NCBI RefSeq assembly: GCF_006175995.1
Contig: NZ_VDMB01000019.1
Coordinates: 1-64,000 of the forward strand
Length of the DNA stretch: 64,000 nucleotides
Reading direction: 5' to 3'
From: Desulfobotulus mexicanus
GTDB lineage: Bacteria; Desulfobacterota; Desulfobacteria; Desulfobacterales; ASO4-4
Shown: piece after piece, positions 43,008-51,261 of the stretch
Layout of the letters: each line of letters starts with the position of its first letter
How positions within the stretch are numbered: the first letter of the stretch is position 1
Translations under genes and position numbers: made by a program
The notes under the pieces: generated by a model
The model's input: only the letters and a program-made list of their open reading frames with translations
Told to the model about the DNA's origin: nothing
Database searches by the model: none

Positions 43008-44281
43008 TATACGGTTCTCCCCTCTTCCGTCAGATCAAAAACAATCTCTGCAAAACTCTGCTGCAGGTCCACCCGCTGATCCTCAGGAATCCCATGGGCC
43101 TCAAGGCAGCGGTCAAAAACCTCCTTCACATTGAGATCAAAAAGGGTTTCATCCACCTCTCCCTTCTCCAGAATACGATCTGCAATCTGCCTGTTTTTCA
43201 CACATAAAATGGTCATGGCAGAACCCTTCACCGCTTCATCCAGAGCCTGTCTGAGATCTCCCATGACATCTTTACCCGTATATAAAATCTCAAGCCAGGC
43301 ATCGGAAGCATCAAGGGAGAGTTCTGCAATGCGGCCTGAAATTTCATCCCAGTTACCCTGAATTCTTTCAAGCTTCTGAAAAACAGGCACAGGAATCAAA
43401 GACAGGGCGGGGCCAGAATCTCCAAAGGTGACAAGGCTTACACTTTTTTCCCTGCGGGTTTCCCCAAAACCCATGGCCAGAGGCGAGCCGCTGTAGCGCA
43501 CAAAATCCGATCCTCCCACCTTCTGCGCCGAATGCAGATGCCCCAGAGCCACATAATCCGCAGATTCCGGGAAAATGTCTGCGGATACATGGGCAAGGCT
43601 TCCCACATAAAGATCCCGCACGCCATCCCCTTCAACGCTCTTTCCTCCGGCTGCAAAAAGATGACCCATCACAATAATGGGAAAATCAGTTTCAGGCCTA
43701 TTCGTCTCTGCTGAAAGTAAGCTGCGCTTTTTTTCAGCCATGGCAGAAACGTCAGCATAGTGTTTCCGGATGCCTTCAATCAGGCTTGCCTGTTTATCAT
43801 CGGCACTTTCTCCGGCTTCGGAAACCCTCACATCCCTGTCTTTAAGAAAGGGAACCGCACAGAGAATGGCCGTATCCGGAGAAGCTTTTTTCCCGTTCTC
43901 ATCATCCTTTTTTTCCGTATTAAGGATAAGAATTTCATCCTCAGGGTCGCCCGTTATCTCACCCAGCACATGGACCTTCAGGCTACGGAGAATCTCACGG
44001 GGAGCATTCAGAAACGAAGGAGAATCATGGTTACCACCCGTCACCACCACATGGCGGCAGGCTCCTTCTGCCATCTGGCAGAGAAAGCGGTAGTACAGGG
44101 TCTGTGCCCGGTGGCTGGGGGTTCTGGTATCAAACACATCACCACTGACAAGGAGTATATCCACGGCTTCTGCGCGAATGAGATTGCCAAGCCACAAAAG
44201 AAAAGCCTCAAACTCTTCATATCGCTGCTGATTATAAAGGGTGCGGCCAAGGTGCCAGTCTGAAGTATGTAAAAATTTCAC
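43007..44281 (-). CDS. sbcD: Exonuclease SbcCD subunit D (Mre11-like nuclease)
   Basis: This 424-residue metallophosphatase-type nuclease shows the motifs HTSDWHLGRTLY (residues 4-15), LLVSGDVFDTRTPS (about 43-56), VVTGGNHDSPSFLN (about 80-93) and VALGHLHSAQ (about 245). These supply the two-metal site. It pairs with the SbcC ATPase, whose gene it precedes and overlaps. Its own ATG overlaps the end of a decayed DUF1016 gene by four bases. The C-terminal domain is of usual length. Confidence 0.95.
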   Translation of the reverse strand: MKFLHTSDWHLGRTLYNQQRYEEFEAFLLWLGNLIRAEAVDILLVSGDVFDTRTPSHRAQTLYYRFLCQMAEGACRHVVVTGGNHDSPSFLNAPREILRSLKVHVLGEITGDPEDEILILNTEKKDDENGKKASPDTAILCAVPFLKDRDVRVSEAGESADDKQASLIEGIRKHYADVSAMAEKKRSLLSAETNRPETDFPIIVMGHLFAAGGKSVEGDGVRDLYVGSLAHVSADIFPESADYVALGHLHSAQKVGGSDFVRYSGSPLAMGFGETRREKSVSLVTFGDSGPALSLIPVPVFQKLERIQGNWDEISGRIAELSLDASDAWLEILYTGKDVMGDLRQALDEAVKGSAMTILCVKNRQIADRILEKGEVDETLFDLNVKEVFDRCLEAHGIPEDQRVDLQQSFAEIVFDLTEEGRTV

Positions 44282-44640
44282 GTATTGTCCTTTTGTGCAA
44301 ATGCAATTTCTCCAACCAGTGGTTGGAGTCTTTCACTGTCCTGATACTCCGAATAGAACTGTCGCATGTACCATAGGTTCTGAACCGAAAAACCTTTCAC
44401 ACCAGGGGATTCCTGCCGCAGGTCAGCAGACAACCGTTCCACCACCCCCTTGCCCCAGCCTTCGACATCCTGCCGCTCCACGATCATCCGGCCTATGTCC
44501 CAGTACAGACCGACCAGCTCCTTGTTGACCGCCTTAAGGCCTTGCTACTGAGCGGAGCGGATGCGCTCTTTTACCTCAATCACAAGGTCTCGATAGAAGT
44601 TTGAAGTCTGAGGGGTGAAGGGTGATTTTTTGTCAGCCAT
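44278..44640 (-). pseudogene. Decayed DUF1016/YhcG-type PD-(D/E)XK nuclease gene, N-terminal fragment
   Basis: The minus-strand frame from ATG 44640 reads MADKKSPFTPQTSNFYRDLV, then an in-frame TAG stop after residue 31 (RSAQ-stop), and continues as QGLKAVNKELVGLYWDIGRM and GVVERLSADLRQE. These are the conserved first 110 residues of DUF1016 (PDDEXK nuclease domain-containing) proteins, which are normally over 300 residues. The nuclease half is missing: the frame ends AFAQKDNT just as sbcD begins. Two defects, a nonsense codon and a large 3' deletion, make it a pseudogene. A ribosome-binding site AAGGAG survives upstream of the ATG. Confidence 0.8.
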
Positions 44641-44742
44641 TCGGTTTCTCCTTCAAGCGCTTGGCGATGCTGGTCAAAATGGCCACCAGCTCATCACATT
44701 CCGTTGTGATTTCTGAGATGAACCGCCCATCTAAAAGCAGCT
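44633..44742 (-). pseudogene. C-terminal fragment of a four-helix bundle protein gene
   Basis: This minus-strand frame has no start. It reads QLLLDGRFISEITTECDELV and then AILTSIAKRLKEKPNG before a TGA that overlaps the start of the DUF1016 fragment. The pattern is that of the last helix of the 23S rRNA-intervening/four-helix bundle family. The frame begins at the very edge of the attC-like site at 44744, so the upstream part was probably lost when the cassette region was inserted or rearranged. Confidence 0.6.
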
Positions 44743-44743
44743 G

Positions 44744-44801
44744 CGTTCACAATAAGCTCAGCGGCGCGGATTTTTGCGTCCGCTGGATTTTTTTGTTATG
44801 T
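44744..44801 (-). repeat. Integron-type attC site 1 (downstream of the RhuM cassette)
   Basis: Read on the minus strand: ACATAAC (outer box), TCCAGCGG, a short loop, CCGCTGAG, then a degenerate outer box GTGAACG. The inner boxes pair except for one extra C in the left arm, as expected of the extrahelical base that sets attC orientation. The RhuM stop codon TAA lies inside the ACATAAC box. The right box departs from GTTRRRY, so this end may be worn. Confidence 0.7.
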
Positions 44802-45779
44802 TTTTTTCTTATCTTTTAATAATTTTTTCATCTCACGGTCAAAATCAGAGATATATTTTTTATCTTCTTCTTTTCTATATTTTTCATATTCAATTTTTGC
44901 TTTTTCGACCGCTTTTTTATGGCTGACTTTTCCGGCATTGGTTAAAAGTTCTTTCTCGCTGATTCGCAGAAAATCATCAAGTTTTTGAATCCAGTCGTTC
45001 ATTTTCATTAATCTGCCGTTTGTTGCCTGGAGTTCAGCAAAATCAAGATACATGGAGACGATGAGATTGAGCTGTTTGAGTTCATCTTCTGACAGATAAT
45101 TTTTTGCGATTGAAATATCTCTTGTGGTTATATATTTGCCGTGAAAATTGGTCAGCCCTAGAAATGGTTTTTCTGCGTTAACTCTTTGGCTTATCATTTC
45201 TGCTGCTGTCTGGCCGTGGACGGCATAGTGCATTTTATTTTGAACGGTTGCAAAAAATTCCTTGGTCAGAGTAGCATCATTTTTGTAATCAATGCTGGTT
45301 GCATAGATATCAGTTACTTTCTGGTAAAAATTTCTTTCACTGCTTCTGATATCCCGAATTCTTTGGAGAAGTTCTTCAAAATATCTTGACCTTGCGCCTT
45401 CCTGTTTCAACCGGTCATCATCCATTGTAAAGCCTTTTACAATGTATTCATGAATCCGCTTTGTCGCCCACTGCCGAAACTTTGTCCCCTGTATTGATTT
45501 TACCCTGTAACCAACTGAAATTATGATATCGAGATTATAATGATTCGGAGTTTTCTGCTGAAATTCGGAAATTCCGAATTTCTTCAGGGTCTGGTTTTCT
45601 GCAAGCTCTCCTTCGGCATAAATGTTTTTAATATGTTCATTAATTGTTGACTTTGCTTTCCCGAAAAGCATTGCCATTTGGTCCTGTGTCAGCCAGACTG
45701 TTTCATTTTCCAATTGCACCTGGAGTTTTGTTGTACCGTCTGAAGCCGTATAAATGATAATTTCTGAATTCTGTTCCAT
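44796..45779 (-). CDS. RhuM-family protein carried as an integron-type cassette
   Basis: GGAGGG lies seven bases before ATG 45779. The 327-residue protein has the RhuM N-terminal pattern VWLTQDQMAMLFGKAKSTI (a helix-turn-helix-like segment), IIISVGYRVKSIQGTKFRQW and a C-terminal helical part rich in Lys. RhuM proteins, first noted in a Salmonella pathogenicity island, are widespread on mobile DNA. Their function is unresolved, with a DNA-binding or toxin-related role suspected. The base composition is clearly richer in A+T than in flanking genes. The stop codon falls inside attC site 1 and a 46-codon frame lies between this gene and attC site 2, so the cassette runs from about 45946 to 44745. 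Confidence 0.85.
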   Translation of the reverse strand: MEQNSEIIIYTASDGTTKLQVQLENETVWLTQDQMAMLFGKAKSTINEHIKNIYAEGELAENQTLKKFGISEFQQKTPNHYNLDIIISVGYRVKSIQGTKFRQWATKRIHEYIVKGFTMDDDRLKQEGARSRYFEELLQRIRDIRSSERNFYQKVTDIYATSIDYKNDATLTKEFFATVQNKMHYAVHGQTAAEMISQRVNAEKPFLGLTNFHGKYITTRDISIAKNYLSEDELKQLNLIVSMYLDFAELQATNGRLMKMNDWIQKLDDFLRISEKELLTNAGKVSHKKAVEKAKIEYEKYRKEEDKKYISDFDREMKKLLKDKKKT

Positions 45780-45802
45780 GTATCATCCCTCCAGGATCGG
45801 CT

Positions 45803-45943
45803 TTAATATTTCAGGCGATTTTTCGGAAAACTGTTCATGCGTTTGACTATTTCACAATCTGGATCGCTCCAGCGGTTATGAAGCTTGGTTATTATCTGTT
45901 CTTTCTGGGTATCGGACAGAGTTTCAAACTCCTTGCCCTGCAT
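45803..45943 (-). CDS. Possible 46-residue cassette protein starting inside an attC core site
   Basis: The minus-strand frame starts with the ATG contained in the core sequence GTTATGC of attC site 2 and reads MQGKEFETLSDTQKEQIITK and then LHNRWSDPDCEIVKRMNSF. It stops 24 bases before the RhuM ATG. The product is helical, charged and not similar to anything I know. No ribosome-binding site can fit upstream because the attC stem occupies that place, so translation would depend on read-through from the upstream cassette or on a leaderless message. It may be a partner of RhuM or a chance frame. Confidence 0.4.
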   Translation of the reverse strand: MQGKEFETLSDTQKEQIITKLHNRWSDPDCEIVKRMNSFPKNRLKY

Positions 45944-46001
45944 AACGGTATAGCTCAGCGGCGCGCGCTCATCGCGCGTCCGCTGAAGCGATTTGTTGGG
46001 C
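45940..46001 (-). repeat. Integron-type attC site 2
   Basis: This is a 62-base site. On the minus strand it reads GCCCAAC, a short spacer, CTTCAGCGG, a GC-rich loop, CCGCTGAG, a short spacer and GTTATGC. The outer boxes fit RYYYAAC and GTTRRRY with one deviation. The inner boxes pair perfectly apart from an extra T in the left arm, the extrahelical base. Orientation agrees with the minus-strand genes around it. This is the best-formed attC of the window. Confidence 0.85.
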
Positions 46002-46016
46002 TTCCATTGTTTATCC

Positions 46017-46370
46017 TCAATGGATGTCCGTACTGCCAGAAAGTAGTCTTTGAGTGACTACACCAATAAACTTCCCTAGCCAATAATAGAGAACAGAATT
46101 GGCGGCTAAAGTCGGCACGATAAAATACCAATTACGTAAGTGGAGACTTGGAGTATGTCCGGGAAACAGAAACCATGAATTGATCCAGTCTGTTAGCCAT
46201 GCAATTGGGAACCCGAGGGGAAACGCCGCAGGCAGCGCTATAAGGTCGCAGACCCAGCCTGAACATGTGAACGCTTGGTAGAACAAAATGCTGGCCACTG
46301 CAAAATAGCAAATCGAGAACAGCCAGCCGCACTTCGATCTTCCAAGCATTCTCACACGTGTATTTCCCAT
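46017..46370 (-). CDS. Small membrane protein, cassette-borne, unknown function
   Basis: This 117-residue protein has about three hydrophobic segments (about 15-35, 40-62, 85-108), including FSICYFAVASILFYQAF and YFIVPTLAANSVLYYW. It has no family I can name. It ends 15 bases before attC site 2 and begins about 55 bases after a GTTGGGC core-like sequence at 46424-46430, so it fits a cassette of roughly 480 bases. A second possible start (Met8) exists; GGGAAATGGGAA before the first ATG is acceptable. Unknown cassette genes of this size are the norm in chromosomal integrons. Confidence 0.6.
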   Translation of the reverse strand: MGNTRVRMLGRSKCGWLFSICYFAVASILFYQAFTCSGWVCDLIALPAAFPLGFPIAWLTDWINSWFLFPGHTPSLHLRNWYFIVPTLAANSVLYYWLGKFIGVVTQRLLSGSTDIH

Positions 46371-46423
46371 TTCCCAGTCTACCCCGATTGAAGCTCACGG
46401 CTAGCAACATTCAATGCTTTGTT

Positions 46424-46541
46424 GCCCAACAAGTTATTGTACTGATCCGTATAATCCCAATATTTTTATAAAATATGACCATTGAACAAGCACAAGAGCA
46501 TAAAAATCAATACGGATAACATGCTTTTTTGCCTGTTAACC
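46424..46541 (-). repeat. Doubtful third attC-like site upstream of the membrane-protein cassette
   Basis: On the minus strand the right core GTTGGGC (46430-46424) is exact, and GGTTAAC at 46541-46535 could be the left box. Between them ATCCGTAT and ATACGGAT form an eight-base inverted repeat around a 57-base loop. The length of about 118 is within the range of long attC sites, but the inner boxes are not well formed. It might also be a worn junction. Confidence 0.35.
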
Positions 46542-46649
46542 AAAAAACCATACATCACCGAATAGAGTTTCCAATGAATCAGGTTCGATGGAAAAGAACG
46601 ACCCCAAAACAAGCAAAGCCATGACTGACTTCAAAAATCTTAAAGTCGT

Positions 46650-47669
46650 CTATAAGCGAACAAACTCAACCCGCCTGTTCTTGGCTTTTCCTTCCTCGGT
46701 GGCATTGTCGGCAACAGGTTTGGAAGCACCCCACCCTTTTGCCGTCAGGCGATCCGGGCTGATCCCCATCCCGGTCAATGCACGGACGACACTTTCGGCT
46801 CGCTGCTGGGAAAGACGCTGGTTAAGCTCAAGGTCTCCATCGGAGTCCGTATGACCTTCCACCGAAAAGCGGAGATCCTTATGATCCCGCATAAGCTGAA
46901 ATATCTGGTCAATGATCCCGGCTGATTCCGGCCTGATGTCGGCCCTGTTCACATCGAACTGGATTTCCGTGGTTGAAAAACTCCCTTCCGACATGACTTG
47001 CTCATAAAGTGGCATGCCACCTTCGGCCACGACTATGTTTCTGATGAAGGCATCCGAATTGGGTCTGGCATTATTGGGTCGTCCTCCTTGGATCTGAAAA
47101 CTGCGCAGTTCCTCCTCGAAACGGGGCACGTTCAAAATACGAACACCGTTGCTGAAGGCTCGCAGTTCATGCTGATTGAACGAGAGAGACAGTCGTCTCC
47201 ATCCCGGCATAAATTCAGTTCTGGTTTCAGAAGTGCTTCCTTCTGAGACGGCGCCGCCTCGGGATGAATTCAGTATGAATCGCTCCCCTGTAATACGCAG
47301 TGAGCCGGATCTTCGTCCACTTTCATTGAAGAAGGTGACTTCGTAGGCATGTTGCCTGAGATCGTTCATCAGATAATCGAATTCAATGGTAAAGGCCTGG
47401 GGCAGATAGCTTTTTTCCCGCATCAGCGGAGCGACTTCCGTCCGGGTCACCAGAAACGAAAGGACATTTTCCCCTTCGTGTCCGGCCACTTCAGCACTCC
47501 CCCTGAGCAGTCGCCAATGTGAGGGGAACTCTCCTGCCTTTTCGTGTTTAAGGTTATCCTGAAAAATAACCCTGGAGCCACGCACAAACTCAGACTGACC
47601 ATAAAGAGATGAAGCCATCAGGGTAAGTGCTGCAAGGCTGATAAAGCATTTCAATAGAATATTCTGCAT
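46650..47669 (-). CDS. OmpA-family protein with lamin/LNS-like N-terminal region
   Basis: AAGGAG eight bases before ATG 47669 decides the start, ruling out a frame from 47702. The 339-residue product has a signal peptide (MQNILLKCFISLAALTLMAS, cleavage near LYGQ). A beta-rich region of about 180 residues follows (FDYLMNDLRQHAYEVTFFNE, WRRLSLSFNQHELRAFSNG), suggestive of a jelly-roll carbohydrate-binding-like fold. The C-terminal OmpA domain (about 225-337) has IQFDVNRADIRPES, VEGHTDSDGDLELN and GWGASKPVADN. It is probably periplasmic or outer-membrane-bound and attached to peptidoglycan. Its 3' end is about 100 bases from the cassette region, but I do not see it as a cassette. Confidence 0.85.
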   Translation of the reverse strand: MQNILLKCFISLAALTLMASSLYGQSEFVRGSRVIFQDNLKHEKAGEFPSHWRLLRGSAEVAGHEGENVLSFLVTRTEVAPLMREKSYLPQAFTIEFDYLMNDLRQHAYEVTFFNESGRRSGSLRITGERFILNSSRGGAVSEGSTSETRTEFMPGWRRLSLSFNQHELRAFSNGVRILNVPRFEEELRSFQIQGGRPNNARPNSDAFIRNIVVAEGGMPLYEQVMSEGSFSTTEIQFDVNRADIRPESAGIIDQIFQLMRDHKDLRFSVEGHTDSDGDLELNQRLSQQRAESVVRALTGMGISPDRLTAKGWGASKPVADNATEEGKAKNRRVEFVRL

Positions 47670-47741
47670 AGTGTTTTCTCCTTGATAAATGAATAAATAC
47701 ACATGCGAACGACACTGTATTCAGCTAAAGCAAGCCCGTTT

Positions 47742-48521
47742 TCAGGACATACCCCGGCTTTTTTTTATGGTTTCATAGGCTTCATGGATGGCCATGAACT
47801 TTTCTTCGGCAAGTTCCGTAAATTCTTCGGGAAGTCCCTTGGATGCTATGGCATCGGGATGGTATTCCCGCACCAGCCTGCGATACTGCTTTTTCACCTC
47901 TTCATCCGTGGCCGAAGGATCAATATCCAGAACATCATAGGCACCCTTACCCGTTTTCATGTACCGGGAACGGAGCTGTTCATAAAAAGATGCGGGCAGT
48001 CTGAATATCTGCACGGCACTGCGTATCATTCTCTCTTCCTCGGAAGAGAGCTTTCCGTCACTCACCGCCACCCGCATGAGAATATCCGCCATCAGCTCCA
48101 GAATCTGCCGCTGGTGCCTGAAGGCATCGGCAAACTGTGTGGCAAAGGACTCAAAACTTTCAGGAGACTGCACCGCTGTTCGAAAAATCTGTATGGCAAT
48201 TTTTCTGGAATCCGCATTCAGACGCAGATCCCTTTCCATGATCTCTTCTATGGTACGGATTTCCACTTCGGAAACCCTGCCATCGGCCTTGGTCAGCTTG
48301 GCCAGCATGGAAAAAGCCGCCACAAAAAAGGTCATGTGCCGGGTGTCATCACTGGCTTCTATGCGCCTGTAACCATACCCCGGACGCCCTCCCCTTCCGG
48401 CAAGGTAGGCATCATCCCTTTTATCAAAACCGTGGCCAAAGGCCGCCCCGAGAATGGCCCCCAGGGGGCCGCCTATGGCAAATCCCAGAGTACCTCCCAC
48501 CAGTTTTCCTATCCAGCCCAT
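47742..48521 (-). CDS. DjlA-like co-chaperone (TerB domain plus C-terminal J domain)
   Basis: This 259-residue protein begins with a Gly-rich hydrophobic stretch (KLVGGTLGFAIGGPLGAILG, residues 6-25), as in DjlA-type proteins. A TerB-like helical domain follows (about 60-175, KADGRVSEVEIRTIEEIM, VSDGKLSSEEERMI). The C-terminal J domain (about 190-255) has AYDVLDIDPSATDEEVKKQY and the essential REYHPD. The HPD tripeptide means it can stimulate DnaK ATPase. It may recruit DnaK to the membrane. A modest GGGGACGG precedes the ATG. Confidence 0.88.
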   Translation of the reverse strand: MGWIGKLVGGTLGFAIGGPLGAILGAAFGHGFDKRDDAYLAGRGGRPGYGYRRIEASDDTRHMTFFVAAFSMLAKLTKADGRVSEVEIRTIEEIMERDLRLNADSRKIAIQIFRTAVQSPESFESFATQFADAFRHQRQILELMADILMRVAVSDGKLSSEEERMIRSAVQIFRLPASFYEQLRSRYMKTGKGAYDVLDIDPSATDEEVKKQYRRLVREYHPDAIASKGLPEEFTELAEEKFMAIHEAYETIKKSRGMS

Positions 48522-48565
48522 ATATCCGTCCCCATTATTTCTTTTATACCCGCCACTGAAACAAT

Positions 48566-50185
48566 TTATCCGTTCTGTACCAGAAAGGACTCATAAAAAT
48601 CATTGCCTTTATCATCCACTATCACAAAGGCGGGGAAATCCCTCACCTCAATGCGGTACACTGCTTCCATACCCAGATCTTTAAAATCAATCATATCCAC
48701 CTTTGTAATACAGTCCCTTCCAAGACGAGCCGCAGGACCGCCAATGGAACCCAGATAAAAACCTCCATGTTTTTTGCAGGATTCCCGGACCTGAGATGAG
48801 CGGTTGCCCTTGGCCAGCATCACAAGGGAGGCACCTTTCTCCTGAAAACATGGCACATAGGGATCCATGCGACCCGCAGTGGTTGGCCCGAAGGAGCCGG
48901 AAGCATGACCAGCAGGTGTTTTGGCAGGGCCAGCATAATATACCATGTGATCCCTGAAATAAGCGGGAAGATCTTCTCCCCTTTCCAGCATGGCCTTCAG
49001 CCTTACATGGGCAATGTCCCTTGCCACCACCAAAGGGCCATTCAGCATAACACGGGTGGCAACCTTCAGCTTTGAAAGGGAAGTACGTATGGCATCCATG
49101 GACTGGTTTAAGTCAATGGATACGGCCTCTTCAGGTTCAAACGCAGGCTCCGGAAAAAAACGGGCAGGATCCCTGTCCAGCTCCTCCAGAAAAATACCAT
49201 CCCCGCATATCCTGCCCCGGATATTCCTGTGGGCCGAACAGCTCACACCCACTCCTATAAAACAGGAAGCACCATGTCGGGGAAGACGGATAACCCTTAC
49301 ATCATGGCAGAAATATTTTCCACCAAACTGGGCACCCAGCCCAAGACTACGGCTCATTTCAAGGATTTCAGCCTCAAGGCTTCTGTCCCTGAATCCCTGT
49401 CCGTTCATGTTTCCCCTGTCCGGCAGGGAATCCAGATATCCGGTCGAGGCCAGTTTCAGGGTTTTCAGGGTGTATTCGGCACTCATTCCCCCCACCACCA
49501 CAGCCAGATGATAGGGCGGACAGGCGGATGTACCGATCTCGCCTAAGCTTTTGCTGAGAAAAGGAAGCAGCTCCTCAGGGGCAAGAATCTGTGCCGTTTT
49601 ATTATAAAGAAAGGTTTTATTGGCAGAACCACCGCCTTTAGCCACAAAAAGAAAGTCGTAATGGTCTCCGGGCACAGAGGAAATATCAATCTGGGCTGGC
49701 AGGTTGTTCTCGGTATTCACTTCCCCATACATGGACAAAGGCGCCAGTTGAGAATATCGGAGATTTTCGCCTGTATATGCCTCAAATACTCCCTTGGAAA
49801 TCCAGAAGGAATCATCCGTACCCGTAAGCACGCCTTCGCCCTTTTTTGCCATGATTTGAGCCGTACCCGTATCCTGACACATGGGAAAAACACCACCAGC
49901 ACTGATGGCCGCATTTTTCAAAAGCTCCATGGCTACAAAGCGATCATTGGCCGAGGCTTCAGGATCACTTAAGATAAGCGCAAGCTGTTCCAGATGTCCG
50001 GTAGAGAGAAAAAAAGAGGCATCCCTGAAAGCCTCCTCTGCAAGCATGGCCAAGCCTTCTGGTTTTACCTCAAGGAAGTTCCTCGTTCCAAAGGATAAGG
50101 ACCGGACAGATTCTTTTCCTAAAAAACGCCAGCGGATCTTTTCATCGGCAGGACAAAGCACGTTCTGATATTCAAAGGTTTTCAT
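48566..50185 (-). CDS. Class I fumarate hydratase (iron-sulfur)
   Basis: The 539-residue single-chain enzyme fits the FumA/FumB type. The N-terminal lyase domain has [29 protein letters not shown] and GVSCSAHRN, which supply the cysteines of the oxygen-sensitive 4Fe-4S cluster. The C-terminal swivel domain has [19 protein letters not shown] and [10 protein letters not shown]. It interconverts fumarate and malate in the TCA cycle, and fumarate is also produced by PurB, encoded at 31201. It is transcribed alone, with no strong ribosome-binding site seen. Confidence 0.93.
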   Translation of the reverse strand: MKTFEYQNVLCPADEKIRWRFLGKESVRSLSFGTRNFLEVKPEGLAMLAEEAFRDASFFLSTGHLEQLALILSDPEASANDRFVAMELLKNAAISAGGVFPMCQDTGTAQIMAKKGEGVLTGTDDSFWISKGVFEAYTGENLRYSQLAPLSMYGEVNTENNLPAQIDISSVPGDHYDFLFVAKGGGSANKTFLYNKTAQILAPEELLPFLSKSLGEIGTSACPPYHLAVVVGGMSAEYTLKTLKLASTGYLDSLPDRGNMNGQGFRDRSLEAEILEMSRSLGLGAQFGGKYFCHDVRVIRLPRHGASCFIGVGVSCSAHRNIRGRICGDGIFLEELDRDPARFFPEPAFEPEEAVSIDLNQSMDAIRTSLSKLKVATRVMLNGPLVVARDIAHVRLKAMLERGEDLPAYFRDHMVYYAGPAKTPAGHASGSFGPTTAGRMDPYVPCFQEKGASLVMLAKGNRSSQVRESCKKHGGFYLGSIGGPAARLGRDCITKVDMIDFKDLGMEAVYRIEVRDFPAFVIVDDKGNDFYESFLVQNG

Positions 50186-50343
50186 TTTTTCAAAACCACC
50201 AGTAAGCCCGAATGGACACAGATATAATTCATTTAATTATCCCTTACTTAAGAATCCGGCCTTCTAAAAAAACAAACTCCGGTCCGGATTTTACTTTTCT
50301 GATAAAATTCAGCACCTGCCAGTATAAAATGATTCTTATTGCT

Positions 50344-51237
50344 TCAGCTTTCCCCTTTTCCAAAAACCACCGGCACCATACCCGAAAGCCCGTGCGTTTC
50401 CCCGGCCTCATCCGGTCCGTACATGGAAGTCAGAAAAATTCTCAGAATATCCGCTTCTACCCTACCCCTTCTGCGGGCTGGCACAGGCACCCTGAGCTGA
50501 AAAGCAATTTTTTCATGGTCCGGCATCTGCAGGTTGATACGGGGTTCCACAGCAGGGGCATCCAGGGCATGTCGCCTTGAAATGTTATGCATGCGAACCC
50601 TGGCCTTTTCAAGGTAAGGAGTGCAGACCGAATTGGCCGCCTCCAGCAGCAGTGCTTCCGCATGCATCCAGTTTTCACCCGCTTTTACCGTTATGGTAAT
50701 GATATGAAAAACATACTCCTCACCCCCATGGGTTTCATTGCGCACGGCTGCGGAAAGAAAAACCGCATTGGGAATAAAAACACTGACACCCGTATACTGA
50801 TGGGTACGGATGCCGGACCCCACCTCCATGAGACGAATTCCCATAAGATTCTGATCCAGTACATCCCCATGGATACCATTGACTTCGATGCGGTCGCCAA
50901 TGGTAAAAGCATGGCAGGCAGTCCTGTAAAAATATCCGATAATATTAAGAAGAAACTCCTTAGTGGCAACCACCACAGCCGCAGCCACAAGCACAAGGCC
51001 TGCGCCTATGGACTGAAGCTGCTCGATCCATATCACCACAATCAGAAAAATGACAAAGAAAATGGCTGCATTCCGGACCGTAACCACCCAGCGTCTCCGA
51101 ACGGTACTGTCCAGATTTTCCTGGCCCAGAATGCTACGCACCGCCCCATGGCGCAGAAGCAGAATGGCACCAATCACCACAAAGCTTGTAATGGCTTTTG
51201 CAAGAAAGGTGTTATCAACAACAAAATTCCATTCCAA
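50344..51237 (-). CDS. Second MscS-family mechanosensitive channel
   Basis: The start is TTG 51237 with GGAG nine bases upstream, and the product has 297 residues. Membrane helices lie at about 10-30, 50-72 and 75-100, with LVAAAVVVATKEFLLNIIGY forming the pore-lining region. The MscS beta domain follows (FTIGDRIEVNGIHGDVLDQN) and then a shortened C-terminal domain. It is less typical than the channel at 37786: the conserved Gly/Ala pattern of the pore helix is weaker. It lies 24 bases downstream of the PilB-type gene, so they may share a transcript. Confidence 0.85.
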   Translation of the reverse strand: MEWNFVVDNTFLAKAITSFVVIGAILLLRHGAVRSILGQENLDSTVRRRWVVTVRNAAIFFVIFLIVVIWIEQLQSIGAGLVLVAAAVVVATKEFLLNIIGYFYRTACHAFTIGDRIEVNGIHGDVLDQNLMGIRLMEVGSGIRTHQYTGVSVFIPNAVFLSAAVRNETHGGEEYVFHIITITVKAGENWMHAEALLLEAANSVCTPYLEKARVRMHNISRRHALDAPAVEPRINLQMPDHEKIAFQLRVPVPARRRGRVEADILRIFLTSMYGPDEAGETHGLSGMVPVVFGKGES

Positions 51238-51261
51238 AAAAGTCAGCTCCCTGCAAAAAGA

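Noticed and set aside
46650-47669. OmpA-family gene as a third integron cassette
   Set aside because: The attC-like structure after its 3' end is poorly formed and no core site is seen upstream near 47700.
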